Of a DNA stretch of 64,000 bases, positions 12,108 through 26,406 are shown in pieces; position 1 is the first letter of the stretch; each line of letters starts with the position of its first letter. The stretch covers positions 124,001-188,000 of the forward strand of contig JAIXMP010000008.1 of assembly GCA_025677815.1 (NCBI GenBank). The letters are read 5' to 3'. The position numbers and the translations under genes are program-made. The notes below the pieces were generated by a model that was not told where the DNA came from, ran no database searches, and saw only the letters and a list, made by a program, of their open reading frames with translations. Source of the DNA: Phascolomyces articulosus. Lineage: Eukaryota > Mucoromycota > Mucoromycetes > Mucorales > Lichtheimiaceae.

Positions 12108-13829
12108 ATGACACAAGATTCGAATAATAATAACAATAACTCGGCTGAACAAAATATTGAGATTTGGAAGATCAAGCGTCTCATCAAAGGCTTGGAAGCT
12201 GCAAGAGGGTAAGTGTATATTATTGAAACGCCCAGAAAATATGTCTTTTTCTTTTTGCATAATATTAAACGCGTGGCTAATAAAACGTTGGTTTTTTTTT
12301 TCCCTCTGACGATTAGCAATGGTACTTCCATGATCTCCCTTATCATTCGTAAGTTTTCAACAAAGTATTCTTTTTTTTTTAAAAAAAAAAAGAGTAAAAG
12401 TAAACTAATTTTTATTACGCTTCTTTATTTTCTTCAACTACTATGACCATATAGCACCAAATTACCAACTTTCTCGTATGACAAGAATGCTGACTGATGA
12501 ATTTGGTACCGCTTCCAATATCAAATCCCGCGTCAACCGACTTTCGGTATTGAGCGCTATTACATCGACTCAACAACGGCTCAAGTTGTATAATAGAGGT
12601 GAATAATAAAAAATTAGACGCTCCCCGATGTGTATGAAAAATAAAGAAAGAAGGTAGAGAATATTAATGAGATAATGTATTGCGTTATAATTTTTTTTGT
12701 TTAGTACCCAAGAATGGATTGGTTCTCTTTTGTGGCACTGTCGTCACAGAAGAAGGCAAGGAAAAAAAGGTGAACATTGACTTTGAACCTCATAAACCTT
12801 TAAACAAGTCATTGTACCTTTGTGATAACAAGTTTCATACTGAACCTCTTCAAGAGCTTTTGGAATCTGATGCCAAATTTGGATTTATTGTCATGGATGG
12901 TAATGGCACGTTGTTTGGCACGCTCTCGGGGAACGCACGTGATGTGATTCACAAGTTCCAAGTCGACTTGCCCAAAAAGCATGGTCGTGGTGGTCAATCG
13001 GCTGTTCGTTTTGCTCGTCAACGAGAAGAAAAAAGACACAACTATGTGCGCAAGGTAGCTGAATTAGCATCAGATTTCTTTATCACCAACGACAAGATTA
13101 ACGTCACTGGCCTTGTCTTGGCTGGTTCTGCTGATTTCAAGACAGAATTATCGCAATCCGAAATGTTGGACCCACGTTTAGGATCCAAGGTCTTGCGTGT
13201 TGTTGATGTTTCCTATGGTGGTGAAAATGGATTCAATCAAGCCATTGAGTTATCTGCAGAAGCTTTGTCCAATGTCAAGTTTGTCCAAGAAAAGAAATTG
13301 ATTCAAAATTATTTTAATGAAATTTCGCAAGATACGGGCAAGTATTGTTATGGTGTGGATGATACACTCAAGGCATTGGAAATGGGAGCTATTGAACGAT
13401 TGATCGTTTGGGAAAATCTGGACATGGTCCGATGCACATTGCGTGATGAAGGGAATCAAGAACAGGTGATGCATGTTACCAAAGAACAAGAGCGTGATCA
13501 TTCGTTGTTTACACAAGATGTCGAGGTGATTCATTCAATGCCACTTTTAGAGTGGTTTACAGAATCGTACAAGGATTATGGTGCTTCTTTGGAATTTGTT
13601 ACCAATCGTTCTCAAGAAGGTGCACAATTTGTTAAAGGGTTTGGTGGTATTGGCGGCCTTCTTCGTTATAAGGTAAAGCGTAGATAAAAAAAATATTATC
13701 CCTGGCCTTTAAATTATATAGGAAACAGTTTGTTGAATGATTTAATATTAATCATAAAAACTATTTTTATTGCAGGTCAACTTTGAACAACTCATGTACG
13801 ATTCTGAAGACGAATTCTTTTCTGACTGA
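12108..13829 (+). CDS. SUP45: Translation termination factor eRF1
   Basis: Five exons, 12108-12208, 12317-12348, 12455-12598, 12705-13672 and 13776-13829, encode 432 residues (family about 437). Domain 1 carries the stop-codon-reading motifs TASNIKS (NIKS at about 66-69) and YLCDNKF (about 130-136). Domain 2 has GRGGQ (GGQ at about 188-190), the loop that triggers peptidyl-tRNA hydrolysis. Domain 3 ends in the acidic tail SEDEFFSD after LLRYKVNFEQL. eRF1 works with the GTPase eRF3 to release finished proteins at all three stop codons. All three recognition and catalytic motifs are standard, so there is no sign of a variant genetic code. The second exon is only 32 nt. The ATG chosen is the first after the TATA box and CT tract. 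Confidence 0.97.
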
Positions 13830-13841
13830 ATTTTACTTCCA

Positions 13842-14285
13842 ATGTCCAGAGTAGCGGGTGGGTTATGTTGTTGTCAGCGCCAAGATGATGATGAAAGTTG
13901 GTGTGCAGAATCATGTTGGCGTTCTATGGAGAAGGCGGTAATAGAAGTAGAAGAAGTGAACAATTATAATCATATGAAAACAACTATTGTTTCATATCAG
14001 CAACAACACTACTGCGCTACGGGGAGAAGAAATGGAGACGACGTTGATACACATTCAAATGAATATTATGGTAACAACATTAAAAACAACAACACCTTTT
14101 TTGGAATCACTTTGGACATTGGAAAAATAACTTACAAGTCGATGGATTTGAGAGACCATGACGATAACCCGCTTAAATACCATCGCACATTTAGTAATGA
14201 CTTTGATAACTTTGCTAAATGTCCTACAATCATAAACTATAACAATAGCGCTGCGGCGAAATTGAGATATGGAATAAAGACATGG
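13842..14285 (+). CDS. Unassigned 148-codon frame after eRF1
   Basis: An ATG 12 bp beyond the eRF1 stop opens a frame of 148 codons, long for random sequence this AT-rich. The product is hydrophilic, has a cysteine cluster near the N-terminus (GLCCCQRQ, then CAESC), is rich in Asn and Asp, and has no domain I recognise. It runs into a good donor (ATG then GTAAGT at 14286), so it could be an exon of a longer transcript, for example an upstream part of the VPS34 locus, or a separate gene. It could equally be 3' untranslated sequence of eRF1 that is open by chance. No function is assigned. Confidence 0.25.
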
Positions 14286-14748
14286 TAAGTTATTACAATG
14301 ATACCCTCATGCTTTATATATATATGTATATATGTTGTTATATATAATAGATGAAAACTAAACCGTGAGAGACGATACACACTCTTATGTAGTCTTGCAA
14401 CCTATACTTTGTTCACTTAGCGAACAAAGATGAAACTATGAATCAATATCGAATCTATCCAGAGCTACTATTCAACATTGTAGCACTTTTCTGATTTACT
14501 TTCTCTTTTTATATTATATTCTTTAAGTTTTATATTATCCTGCTTTATATATGAATTATCAATAGTATCCATCTGTTTCTATTATAAATAGCCTTGAAAT
14601 AAAGAATTTTTTTACCTTATTAAATTTTATAATTTGATGCCCTTTGTTCCTGCGACCTTGTGATTTATCTCAATTTTTTGGGCTGCGATTTCATGCTGTA
14701 ACTCCATATTCGCCACTTTCTTATGGATTATTCATTTTGTTTAAGCAG
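14286..14748. other. Unresolved region 5' of VPS34
   Basis: TA-rich stretch (TATATATATG repeats near 14320) between the unassigned frame and the first supported VPS34 exon. One or more upstream VPS34 exons, including the start codon, should lie here or slightly left; I could not identify them with confidence. Confidence 0.4.
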
Positions 14749-17700
14749 AAACGTCGAACTACCGGTATCCATTCGAATGTAGGCATTCCATTGAGTATAA
14801 CATTTGCCACTATTCCATGTATCTGTATAAAAAAAGTCTAACTTTGTTTTTTTTTCTCTCTCACTCTCTTTTTCTTCTCATATACACAATCCAGAGCTTC
14901 TCTTGGAGGATCATACGATCGAAAACAATGGACGAATGAACTAGATATTTCTGAAGGGTAAAAATATAACAATAGTAGCAACAAAATAAATGGACTACCA
15001 TGAGTCCTTGACGTACTCGAAACAAAGAACAAGAGATGGAATGGAGGATCTATTTGAAATGCTGATTTGACAACTTCTTCTTACAACTTTGAAGGTCCAA
15101 CTCTGACTTTTATGTCACAGTACAACTCTTTGGCGATAATAAACCATTGACAGTACCCGTTCGTACGAGTTATAAGGCGTTTACAAATAAGCATTCGTAG
15201 CGTATCGATCATTTTTTCTGGAGAAAGAAGGAGGAGAAAAAGATGATATATATTCATGCAATAATACAATTATATAGATGGAACGAATGGTTGACGTTAC
15301 CGTTAAAATACTGTGATTTACCATCCTCAGCTCAATGTGCTATTACTGTATGGGATATTGTTGGACCAAGAAAACCTGTTCCTGTCGGTGGTACAACTTT
15401 GGAACTATTTGGAAAACATTTGTAAGTGATTTTTTACTCGATCCAAAGTGATGAAGATGTGTATATGTCAAAAAGAAGTGATTTTACTAAAGTAGATAGT
15501 GATCAAAAATAGTACTTTACGAAGAGGCAAACAAAAGCTACATATTTGGCCCGGAAAGGAAGCAGATGGTCGAGTCAATACTACAACGCCAAGTAAAGTC
15601 AAAATGGACGATGATATGGAGAAATTAGAAAAGGTAGGCAGCAATGTGCAGCGTATTTTCTTCCTGCGGGAAATGGGTATAGATAATGGTCTTGTTTATT
15701 GATAAAGGTGGATTTTGTGTATTTTATCAAATTCTATATAGCTTGTCAAGCGATATCATTGTGGAGATATACGACAAGTTGAATGGTTAGATAACTTGGC
15801 TTTTCGTCGAATTGAACAAATCAATGCGGTATGGGTTTCTTTTTATACGTGAACCGGGTTCATAAAAGTTGAATAAAGTCTAATACTTTGAGTGTTCATT
15901 TGCATATTTAGAAAGCAGCAGAAAAAGCAACTGAGATGTCACTCTATGTGGATCTTCCCAAATTTGATTTCCCCGTTGTGTTTGGAGAGAAGGTAAAGTC
16001 GCCAATATCTTTACGAAGAAGAACAAAAAGAGAAATAGAACATATAACTAATAAAGTATATATAAATACTCAAATTTAAAAAGATATATACACTTCCAAG
16101 TGTAGGAACAACTACATCTAGTCCACAACAGCCATCCAGTCAAACAAACGCTGCTATTGCAAATGCCATGAATCAACCTATGTATGGCGAAACTGGAGAT
16201 CAACCGCAATCATCCAATTCCCATCCAACTGATAACCCGCAAAATTATTCCCTTGTTTTGGATCTTGATATTGTACGTGATAATCCTGTTGAAGCAAAGC
16301 ATCGTCGTTTAGTGCGTAGTCATAGAAACGGTCCTTTGGATCGTGATTTGAAGCCTAATCCAAAGATACGTGATGAATTACATGTAAGTATCCAAAGTAA
16401 CAAGTTTCAATACCTCTGTATTTGATTAATCATAGAAACTAACTGCCGAGTGTATTATTCCCGTTTACCTTTTACTTTATTTATATTTTAGAATATCATG
16501 TCATACCCACCAACACAAACGTTGACTACAGAAGAAAAGGATCTTGTTTGGAAGTTTAGGTTTTATCTTACTCGGGATAAAAGGGTAAAGTATTATCTTT
16601 TATGATATGGATGGATCTTCAGCATATTTCAGAACGGAGAAAAGAAACAACAGGCTAACAAGCATTTCTTTTTCTTTTTTTTTTTTTTAAAAAAAATAGG
16701 CGCTTACAAAGTTCCTCAAATGTGTTGTATGGACAGATCCAACCGAAGTACGTCAAGCGGTAGATTTATTACCTCTTTGGGTGGATATTGATGTAGATGA
16801 TGCACTTGAATTATTGGGTAAAGAATTTGGCAATCGGTCTGTACGATCTTATGCTGTCAACCAATTACGGAAAGCAGATGACGATGTAAGTCTTTTTCTT
16901 TCTTCTTAATGATACTTTCCCAAGATATGAAAAACTAAAATAAAACTCGTTTCTAATGAGAATAATGATATTGATGATGATGTGTTTTTTTTAGGATTTA
17001 TTATTATATCTGCTTCAACTTGTACAAGCTATCAAATTTGAACATTTGGTAGAAAAGGGACCCCAATCGTATGACTCTTCACTTGTTCAATTCTTGATTG
17101 ATCGAGCGATTCGAAACCCTATCCTTGGCAATTATTTCCATTGGTATTTGATGGTGGAATGTGAGGATAAAGTGGTTGGTAAAATGTATGCTAAAGTAGC
17201 ATATCATTATTTCAAGGCAATACTTGAGGTACGCAAAAGAAGCGGGTTGTTTAAATAAACAACACTTTCTAGAAATGAAACTCTAATTTATTCTTTTAAT
17301 GGAAAAAAGGTACCTAATGGACATAAACGCCGTGATGTACTTCGTCAACAAGGGGAGCTAGTACAAGAACTTTATAAATTAGCTGGAGACATTCGAGACG
17401 TCAAAGATGTCAGAGCTAAAAAGGTTGATATACTGTTCATTTTTCATTATTTCCTATTTTTCAGGTAGAATATACACTAATTTTTTCTTCTTATTTTCTT
17501 AGATCGATAAATTACGCTCGATGATAGTAGAACCTAAAAGAGCATTAACCAATATACCCGATCTTCCGTTACCACTTGATCCAACCAAAACTGTATGCGC
17601 AATTCTTCCTGGTAAACCTTTTATTTCATTCTCTCGTGAATTTCGTATTTACTTATGAAAAAAGATGTTCTGATATATATACATATATATGATTGAATCT

Positions 17701-18828
17701 ATCTAGCAAAGTCGAGTATCTTTAACAGTAATCTCCAACCATTACGATTAATGTTTGTTTGTCAAGACCAGACAGAATATCCGGTATATATACTATATGC
17801 CTATTGAACTATTAGAAAAGAGAGAGAGGAGAAGCCAATGGAGGATAGATGATAATGTATTTTCTTACACTGAAAAAAAACAGGTTATTTTTAAAGCAGG
17901 TGATGATTTACGACAAGACCAACTGGTGATTCAAATTATTACACTAATGGATAAATTACTGCGAAAAGAAAACCTAGATTTGAAACTTACACCTTATAAA
18001 GTCTTGGCTACTGGACCTGAACATGGATTGGTTCAATTTGTTTCATCCAAACCACTTGCTGCAGTTTTAAATGAATATCAAAACAGTATTGTCGAATTTT
18101 TGAAACAGCATCACCCAGACGATGGACCTGATAGTGTATCAGGTGTAGATGGTCAAGTCATGGAAACTTATATCCGAAGTTGTGGTAAGGCAATGGTTTA
18201 AATGCCAAGATAAAATTATATGTTGTTTGTTTTTCTCATCCCTTTTATTTCATCTTTCTATATAGCGGGCTATTGTGTCATTACCTATTTATTGGGTGTA
18301 GGTGATCGGCATTTGGATAATCTGTTACTTTCCCCTGATGGTATGAGACAGAATTTTTTTTGATGTATAGAAAAAAGATTCTTTATTTAAAAAAAAAACT
18401 TATGTAAGAGCGTCATTATAAATATAGGTTATCTATTCCATGTCGATTTTGGATTTATATTAGGACGTGATCCAAAACCTTTCCCACCTCCTATGAAACT
18501 ATGTAAAGAAATGATTGAAGCGATGGGTGGTGCCAATTCACGCCACTACAACAAATTCCGGCAGTACTGTTATACTGCGTTTACGACATTACGACGTAAT
18601 GCCAACCTTATTCTCAACTTGTTTGCTTTGATGGTGGATGCCAATATTCCAGATATTAAGATTGAACCTGATAAGGCAGTCGTTAAAGTACAAGAAAAGT
18701 TTCGATTGGATTTATCGGAAGAAGCGGCGATTGCTTATTTCCAAGGCCTTATCTCTGAAAGTGTCAATGCACTTTTCCCACAAATTATGGAAACCGTACA
18801 TAAATGGGCTCAATACTGGAGAAGTTAA
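14749..18828 (+). CDS. VPS34: Class III phosphatidylinositol 3-kinase VPS34
   Basis: At least 17 phase-consistent exons, the last 16 being 14897-14957, 15095-15196, 15278-15421, 15513-15633, 15742-15828, 15912-15992, 16084-16383, 16492-16584, 16700-16885, 16995-17228, 17310-17423, 17503-17611, 17707-17783, 17884-18184, 18266-18340 and 18428-18828. C2 domain: [16 protein letters not shown], then [15 protein letters not shown] and [13 protein letters not shown]. Helical domain: [34 protein letters not shown]. Kinase domain: [14 protein letters not shown], catalytic loop GDRHLDNLL, activation segment [20 protein letters not shown], and the C-terminal helix [12 protein letters not shown]34 makes PI3P on endosomes and autophagic membranes together with Vps15. 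The 5' end is unresolved: a frame through [12 protein letters not shown] (ending 14818) splices in phase into [10 protein letters not shown], but its start codon is not found. The catalytic half is certain. Confidence 0.95.
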
Positions 18829-19406
18829 TAAAAGTATATACATTAATAAAGTGATGCATCTATTATGATGAAATTGAGATGCTGAATGTATAATATGTAC
18901 TCTTTATTGTTATTATGACGGCTGGGCTGTTGCTGTTGTGTTATATAAAGTTTAATGTCGAAAATGTGTCAATGGGGGAAACAATAATGTAGTAATATCA
19001 TATGTTATTCATTTGGAAATATTATTGGTTGTACCTCTGTCATTTATTACAGATTGTATGCTACTTTTGCCACTTTATTGTTATATTCTGATTATAGTTT
19101 AATAAACTATATGAAGCTAGATAAAAAAAGCATGCGGATGAATTATATAAAAGGTATATCCAACAACATCTTTACCAAGATTAAATCCAGACAATAGAAT
19201 ATTCTGATATCACTTTTCTCATATCCCAAAACATTGGATACGCGTGGAAACTTTCCAAATACACAAGACAACAGTTGCCATAGTGTGGTCGGTTACACAA
19301 TAAACTAGAACACTCATCAGCTTTTGTTTTTTAAAAAACTATTTCTCTTCTTGGGCACGGACCTGTGAACTCTTTCCTTTTTTCCTCTTTTCAACACAAA
19401 AACCAA
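18829..19406. other. Intergenic between VPS34 and peroxin-like gene
   Basis: Short AT-rich spacer with the VPS34 3' flank on the left and the promoter of the next gene on the right. A TATATAAAAGG element at about 19144 and a T-rich tract at 19320-19350 are plausible promoter parts. No gene seen. Confidence 0.5.
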
Positions 19407-20962
19407 ATGCAAGCTAATGGACATATAACAAAATCACATTCATTATATCAACAACAACAAAAGCAACAACAACAGCCTCCTGAGAATGACAAGTTCATTT
19501 CATTACGTTGTCTTGCACGTATAGTGCCATTGCCAAAGATTGTCAAACATGTGATCCTAGCAGCCACATGGCGTACTTCTTCAGTGCAAGATTCTTTTTA
19601 TTTATTAGCGACTTGGTGGATTATCTGCTGGCAGTTTTATTTTGTATCCGTCTATATCTTCCCACTGATTTTGATCGCTTTACTGCACTATATGAGTGGA
19701 TTTCGGGAAGATAAAGACGAAGAAAAACGATTACAACAAGCATTGGAAACGTTGCGTGGAATTGAGTCTATGGAACAATTATGGAAGCCCAAGGATCGTC
19801 GGCAATCCTTGATTATATTTATTTATCTTTATATCAGTTGGGTTATTATTCATCAAAGATTTACGACACAACAAACTGCCCTGGTGGTAGGCACCCTTGC
19901 CCTTCTATGGTCAAGTCCATTTATGAAAATCGTCCGACAAGTATTACCCACCGCATTTTTACATTCATTATTTATGGGTATTTTCATTGGTCCATTGGAA
20001 TCCTCTTCAACGACAACAACAGCAACAACATCACGATCCTCTCCACTATCCAAAGAAGAACGATTGGCACGAAGACGATCCATGACACAACGTGTGGAAG
20101 ATTTTCAGCGAGATAAAATGCAACACCATGCAACTACCTCTGTATTTGAATTTGTCATTTATGAAAACCAAGTAAGCCATCCATGACAGATGACCTTGTT
20201 CTCTTTTAGGATTTAAAGTTATTACTAAGCAATGGACTAATATATCATGTCTATGATTAGCGATCATGGCCTTTGACAGGTTGGCGCGCAGCCACGATTC
20301 CATTCCTTGACCGAGCTCCATGGACAGATCCTGCCAAGAAGCCCTTGGCGCCTAAATCTGAATTCCAACTTCCTGAGACGATCCAAACAAAACTAGGTGC
20401 ATGGCAATGGACTTGGACAGATGCTGAATGGCGACTTACTCCGAAGACAGAAACGGATGCTCTTGGATGGACCTATGGTACATTGTTATGGTCTTTATTT
20501 GATGGTCATTCAAAAGGTTGGATGTCTACACGTTATCGACGATGGGCACGTACAGCAACATTGACCAATGCTTCAGCAACAACTGCATCCCACTCCACCA
20601 TTATGAGAAACAATACCATTGTCACTTCACCTACAGTATTACGACCACCACATATTGATACTGCATCTCCTCAATTATCATCTTCAATCACTAGTCCAGC
20701 ATCGCCCAATCCATCCTTGATGTCTCGCGGAAGAAAATTGACCTCTTCCGTTCGATTCTCAACAACCACTGTTAATGAACAGGACAATGAAAGCATTCAT
20801 AGTAATACAACAGCAAATACAAATAGTTCGACAACAACATTCAAAAAGAAATTATGGTCGAGTGGTTCATCCAATTCATCAAAATCAGGGCCACCAGCAG
20901 CTGAACACAAACGTGATTCTGTATGGCGAAGTATTGCTCGCGTCAATAGCACGAAACAATAA
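19407..20962 (+). CDS. Dysferlin-domain (Pex30/Pex24-type) membrane protein
   Basis: Two exons, 19407-20171 and 20261-20962, encode 488 residues. Hydrophobic segments occur at about 70-100 (LLATWWIICWQFYFVSVYIF), about 135-150 (LIIFIYLYISWVII) and about 155-200. The intron splits the dysferlin-type domain: FEFVIYENQ ends exon 1, and SWPLTGW, APWTD, WQWTWTDAEWRL, LGWTYGTLLWSLF and GWMSTRYRRWART follow. This layout is that of the yeast Pex23/Pex30-32 family, ER and peroxisome membrane proteins that shape ER exit sites for peroxisome and lipid-droplet formation. The C-terminus is Ser/Thr-rich and probably disordered. The start is the first ATG in frame; the open frame also extends slightly upstream without one. 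A close paralogue lies at 24569-26406 on the other strand. Confidence 0.88.
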
Positions 20963-21729
20963 CCAAAATTGCGTAAAAAACCGCCAAGTTCTATGTATGT
21001 TTTATTCCTTTATTCTTATCATTATTTAATTTTTATTGACTAGTAATAAAACCTATCTTCGTATTTTTTGTTACATATTCCTTTATTATTTGGTATATTT
21101 TTTCAACACAATTAAAAAACAGAAGGATTATCTTGGATATTGGAAAAGTAAGATTGTCAGACTCGTTTTTTAAAACTTTATGTTACTCAATGATGCGATC
21201 ATAATATGCGTGTAGTAATGCATGATGACTGAACATGTACATTTCATTTAGGGGCGGTGGGAAAATATATAGTTTGTATCTCAATAGTTTAATCTTTGAT
21301 GAGAACGGCAATATGCAAGAATGTATCAACATATTTATAATAGTATATATTTTAAAAAACAGTGTTTTCTGTCGATTTATCATATGAATAATCATTTTTT
21401 CCTGTAATTACATAATATGGACACAAGAAATCTGTATTGTAATTTTTACTTCTAAACCTAACTGGATCAGATGGATCATACTACATCAAAATATTCTTCC
21501 ATACTAATAATTAACCTCTTTCATTTCCTGTCCATTTATCAAAAGTATCCATGTGTTTTTGTTTTTATATATATTTATTTGTATATGGTGGTGTTTATTA
21601 ATATATAATGACAAAAAACTGTATAGTGTTGAATGAGAGAGAAAAAAAAAACTTTATACATCAATTATCGAGAACTTCTCCTTTTTCCTTCCTACTTTTT
21701 TTTTTTTTTTTTTTTTGTAAATAAATAAT
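20963..21729. other. Convergent 3' flanks
   Basis: Space between two converging genes. It is AT-rich and holds an 18-base T run at about 21699-21716 close to the 3' end of the nitronate monooxygenase gene. No coding sequence is recognised. Confidence 0.5.
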
Positions 21730-23094
<1,365 letters not shown>

Positions 23095-24568
23095 TGTTGT
23101 ATATATAAGTTATAGTTGTGTATATAAAAAGAAGTAAAGGAAAAAGAAGTGGGAATAAAAAAAAGAAACTGTACAAATAATATATAAAAAAAAGTATCAC
23201 TTGAAAAAAAGTTGGACCTTTTTATTTCTCCAGGAACCACGCATGGTTGGTTCTTTGAAAATCGCTGACTAAGTTCCAGCAGATGCGGGGTATTCATAGC
23301 CCGCGTGAGTAGCGTTATTACTGACTGACAATACCCAAAAAGCGAAAAAATGTCCCGAACGAAATTGGATGACAGTTGCAATTTGCATTATTATCAGCTA
23401 TTTTTTGGTCTGGGGCAACACTTTAGAAAAGTAACGTTGTTATGTCATAGCTTTTTGGTGGTTACAAACAGACCCATAAGATATATAACAACTGTTTGTT
23501 ATATAATATATCATTTTTTACTATTTGTCATATACTTTCGCTAATGTTATAATGATAGAGGTATGTAAAACTTGAATGCTCGTTTTTTATAATTTCCCAG
23601 GAAGTTAATTAGCTTACATACTGTTAATATAGCAGAGCATACCTGTCACATTCTATGTTAATATATATACTACTGATAATATTTACGACAGTATCGAACT
23701 CCTTTTCTTCCTTCCTTTCTTCCTCCCCCCTCCCACTGCACATATGTAAAACCCCAAACCACTTGTTGATCATTATTAATGTATTTATGTCAATCAGCAC
23801 TCCCCGAAAATTCATCCGATAAGTTATTACAATTTTTTTTCCCACTAGCACTCACCAAACCCTTTCTCTTTTTTAACGTTTTCATGCAACTTTCATTTAT
23901 ACGTGTCATAGCGCAGACAAGTTACATCAAGGGCCAATTCAAAAATAAAATGAAATATATAAATGATACGGGTATATGTTTTTATTGGTGTATTATAGAT
24001 TTTTGTTCTTATTCATAATTAATCTATAAAGTATAAGCGTAACATAAAAAGAAACCAAGTTGAAAAAGTGTCATCCTTATCCATTGATTACCATAATGGG
24101 AAATCATACCGAGGATGAAGAATATATTTTTGCATTAGAATCAAGAATTCAACGCAAAATAAGCATTTTATATCTGTGCCAAAAAAAATGTCTATTTTTG
24201 TTTTCTATAAAATTAAACCTGGATTATGTATGTCTATGTAACTATATGTTATTACATCAATAATCAAGTCTTTGCATAAAGTAATAATGTATGAGTTTCC
24301 TTATATTATCAAGCATTCGAAGAACTAAAATAATATGAATGAAACTTTGTTTGTTATGAAATAAATAATATTATGATATATTGATTGAAAAAATTTTTTT
24401 GAAAGAAAGAATTACAAGAGTGTGATGCTGATAATTGAGAGCTTGATTGTTTGAGGAAGGGGATATGATAATAATAATAATAATAATAATAGTAACAATA
24501 ATGGATAAAATGATGACAGATCAAACAAAAAAAAAGAGCATAATGAAAATAAAAAAACACCCCAAAGA
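23095..24568. other. Intergenic
   Basis: Promoter side of the nitronate monooxygenase gene on the left (TA-rich elements at 23100-23130) and the 3' flank of the second peroxin-like gene on the right. A TAA/ATA trinucleotide run lies at about 24468-24491. The small frames here show no domains. Confidence 0.5.
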
Positions 24569-26406
24569 TTATGTTCGAACAATACTTTTCCATACAGCTT
24601 CTCGACGTTGTTGAGGTTTCTTTGAATCTCTTGTACTAGCTCGTTTATCCAAAGACTGTGTTGAAAATCGATTTCGATCTTCCAAGATTGAAGAAGAATA
24701 CAGACCTGTGGATCTTACGCTGATTGAGTTTCCCCGACGTCGGCGCATTTCTTCCTTATCCGGATATTGATTCCCATTCACAGTGACAGTAGACTGGCTG
24801 AGTCGGGGTGTAGGTGGTGAAGTGTGAAATGAATCGCGTCTTGACAAATCAAATGTATAAACACTTGATCGAGGACTAGTAGGTGGACTCATAAATTGGG
24901 GCTCATGGAATGTGGATTGAGTAGGTGATTGAGGTGGACTTGAAGCAGTAGCAGAAGAAATAGGTGTGGTTGAGATTGGAGTAGCATTTCTACTAGGATT
25001 TGGAATAGAAGTGGATGTTGGTAGGGGTGATGTTGGTAATGGTGGCAACGAACTATTGTTGTTATTACTGTTTGTAGTCACAGAAGAAGTAGTGCTAGTA
25101 GTAGCAGTGGTGATAGGAGTTAAAGAGCTGAGGGAAGATACTGCTTTTACTTCAACATGATATTCTACACGAGCACGACGAATCCAGCGACGACGACGTG
25201 TTGACATCCATCCTTTTTTGGGTTGACGATCAAATAAAGTCCAAGCCATTGTTCCATATTCCCATCCAAGCTCATCTACTTGTGCAGTTTCGAAATCCAA
25301 ATGCCATTCTGTATCAATCCATGTCCAGTTCCAAGTTTTATGATATGCTGTAAAAGGCCGCGAAAGATCATTGATGGTTCGTTCAACAGGTTTTGGTAAA
25401 GTAAATGCATTTTTGGCAGGTACAGGTTCATTTGCATCATCCGTCCATGGTGTGCGTTCCACAGGCAAAGTTTTTGATTCCCATTGACCGAATGGCCATG
25501 CACGCTAAATGCATATAAAAAAACATCGTATCACATTCCATTTCCCCAATGGTTACTATATATATCTTTGTCTCCATCTCACATTCCCATATATTTTCTT
25601 CTCTCCTAAATCAACACCAACTCTTTTTCTCCAAAACAAATTTCAACATTCTTTTTTTCTTTCTTTCCTGTGAGTTCCTGAATTTTTTTTATATGTCGTA
25701 CCTGATTTTCATACAATACAAAAGTAAAGCTAGCATCTTCTGCTACACGTTTATCCGCTTCAGCAAATTCAGTTTGATAAGTGACTGCACGCATCATGAT
25801 ATTATTTTCTTGAAGTTGTTGTAATGGACCGAGGAAAAATGTTGTTATTATGGAACGAATGACAGGGTATCGAGGGTTGGCACGCAAACGACGAACCCAT
25901 GGACTTTGCCAAGCAATACCAAGCGATCCAACGATAAGCACAATATGGCGTGTATCGACCAGTTGATGTCCTGTGACCCAGAAAATATACGTGTAGACCA
26001 AAATAATAAACGTACGACGTGTTCGCAATGGATCTTTAGACCATTGCAAATATTCAGCCCATTTGAAAAGTTTTTGCTCCATGACCAAGGTATATTGAAC
26101 AAAAGGTGAGGCATGTGTTTTTTGTTGTTGAGTTGGATTGTCCAAATTTTTGTGTGCTTGTTGTGTTTCTGTTGACCAGGTACGTGCAGCCCAAATAAGA
26201 GGCAGTAATGGAACAAGATAAATAACAATAAGCCAAAAATGTAAACATACAATCCACCAAGTTGCCATGACCGTCAAGGATTCTCGAGGGTTTTCCCAAG
26301 TCAATGATCGTTTGACATTGTTAATTATTTTTTGTAACCCTTGAACGCCTTGCCCCAAAGAAAAAGACGATCGAGATATTTCACTCGAGGTCTCCCGTAA
26401 TGACAT
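24569..26406 (-). CDS. Dysferlin-domain (Pex30/Pex24-type) membrane protein, paralogue
   Basis: Two exons, complement(24569..25504, 25702..26406), encode 546 residues. It has the same layout as the gene at 19407-20962: an N-terminal MATWWIVCLHFWLIVIYLVP membrane segment, a second pair around FIILVYTYIFWVTGHQ and IVLIVGSLGIAWQSPWV, and a dysferlin-type domain split by an intron at the same codon (FVLYENQ, then RAWPFGQW). The domain continues with TPWTD, WNWTWIDTEWHL, LGWEYGTMAWTLF and GWMSTRRRRWIRRA. The long Ser/Thr/Pro tail (about 390-546) differs from the paralogue. Both end in a short basic motif, VWKSIVRT here and VWRSIARV there. The shared intron position argues for duplication. A peroxisome/ER role is inferred from the family. 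Confidence 0.88.
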
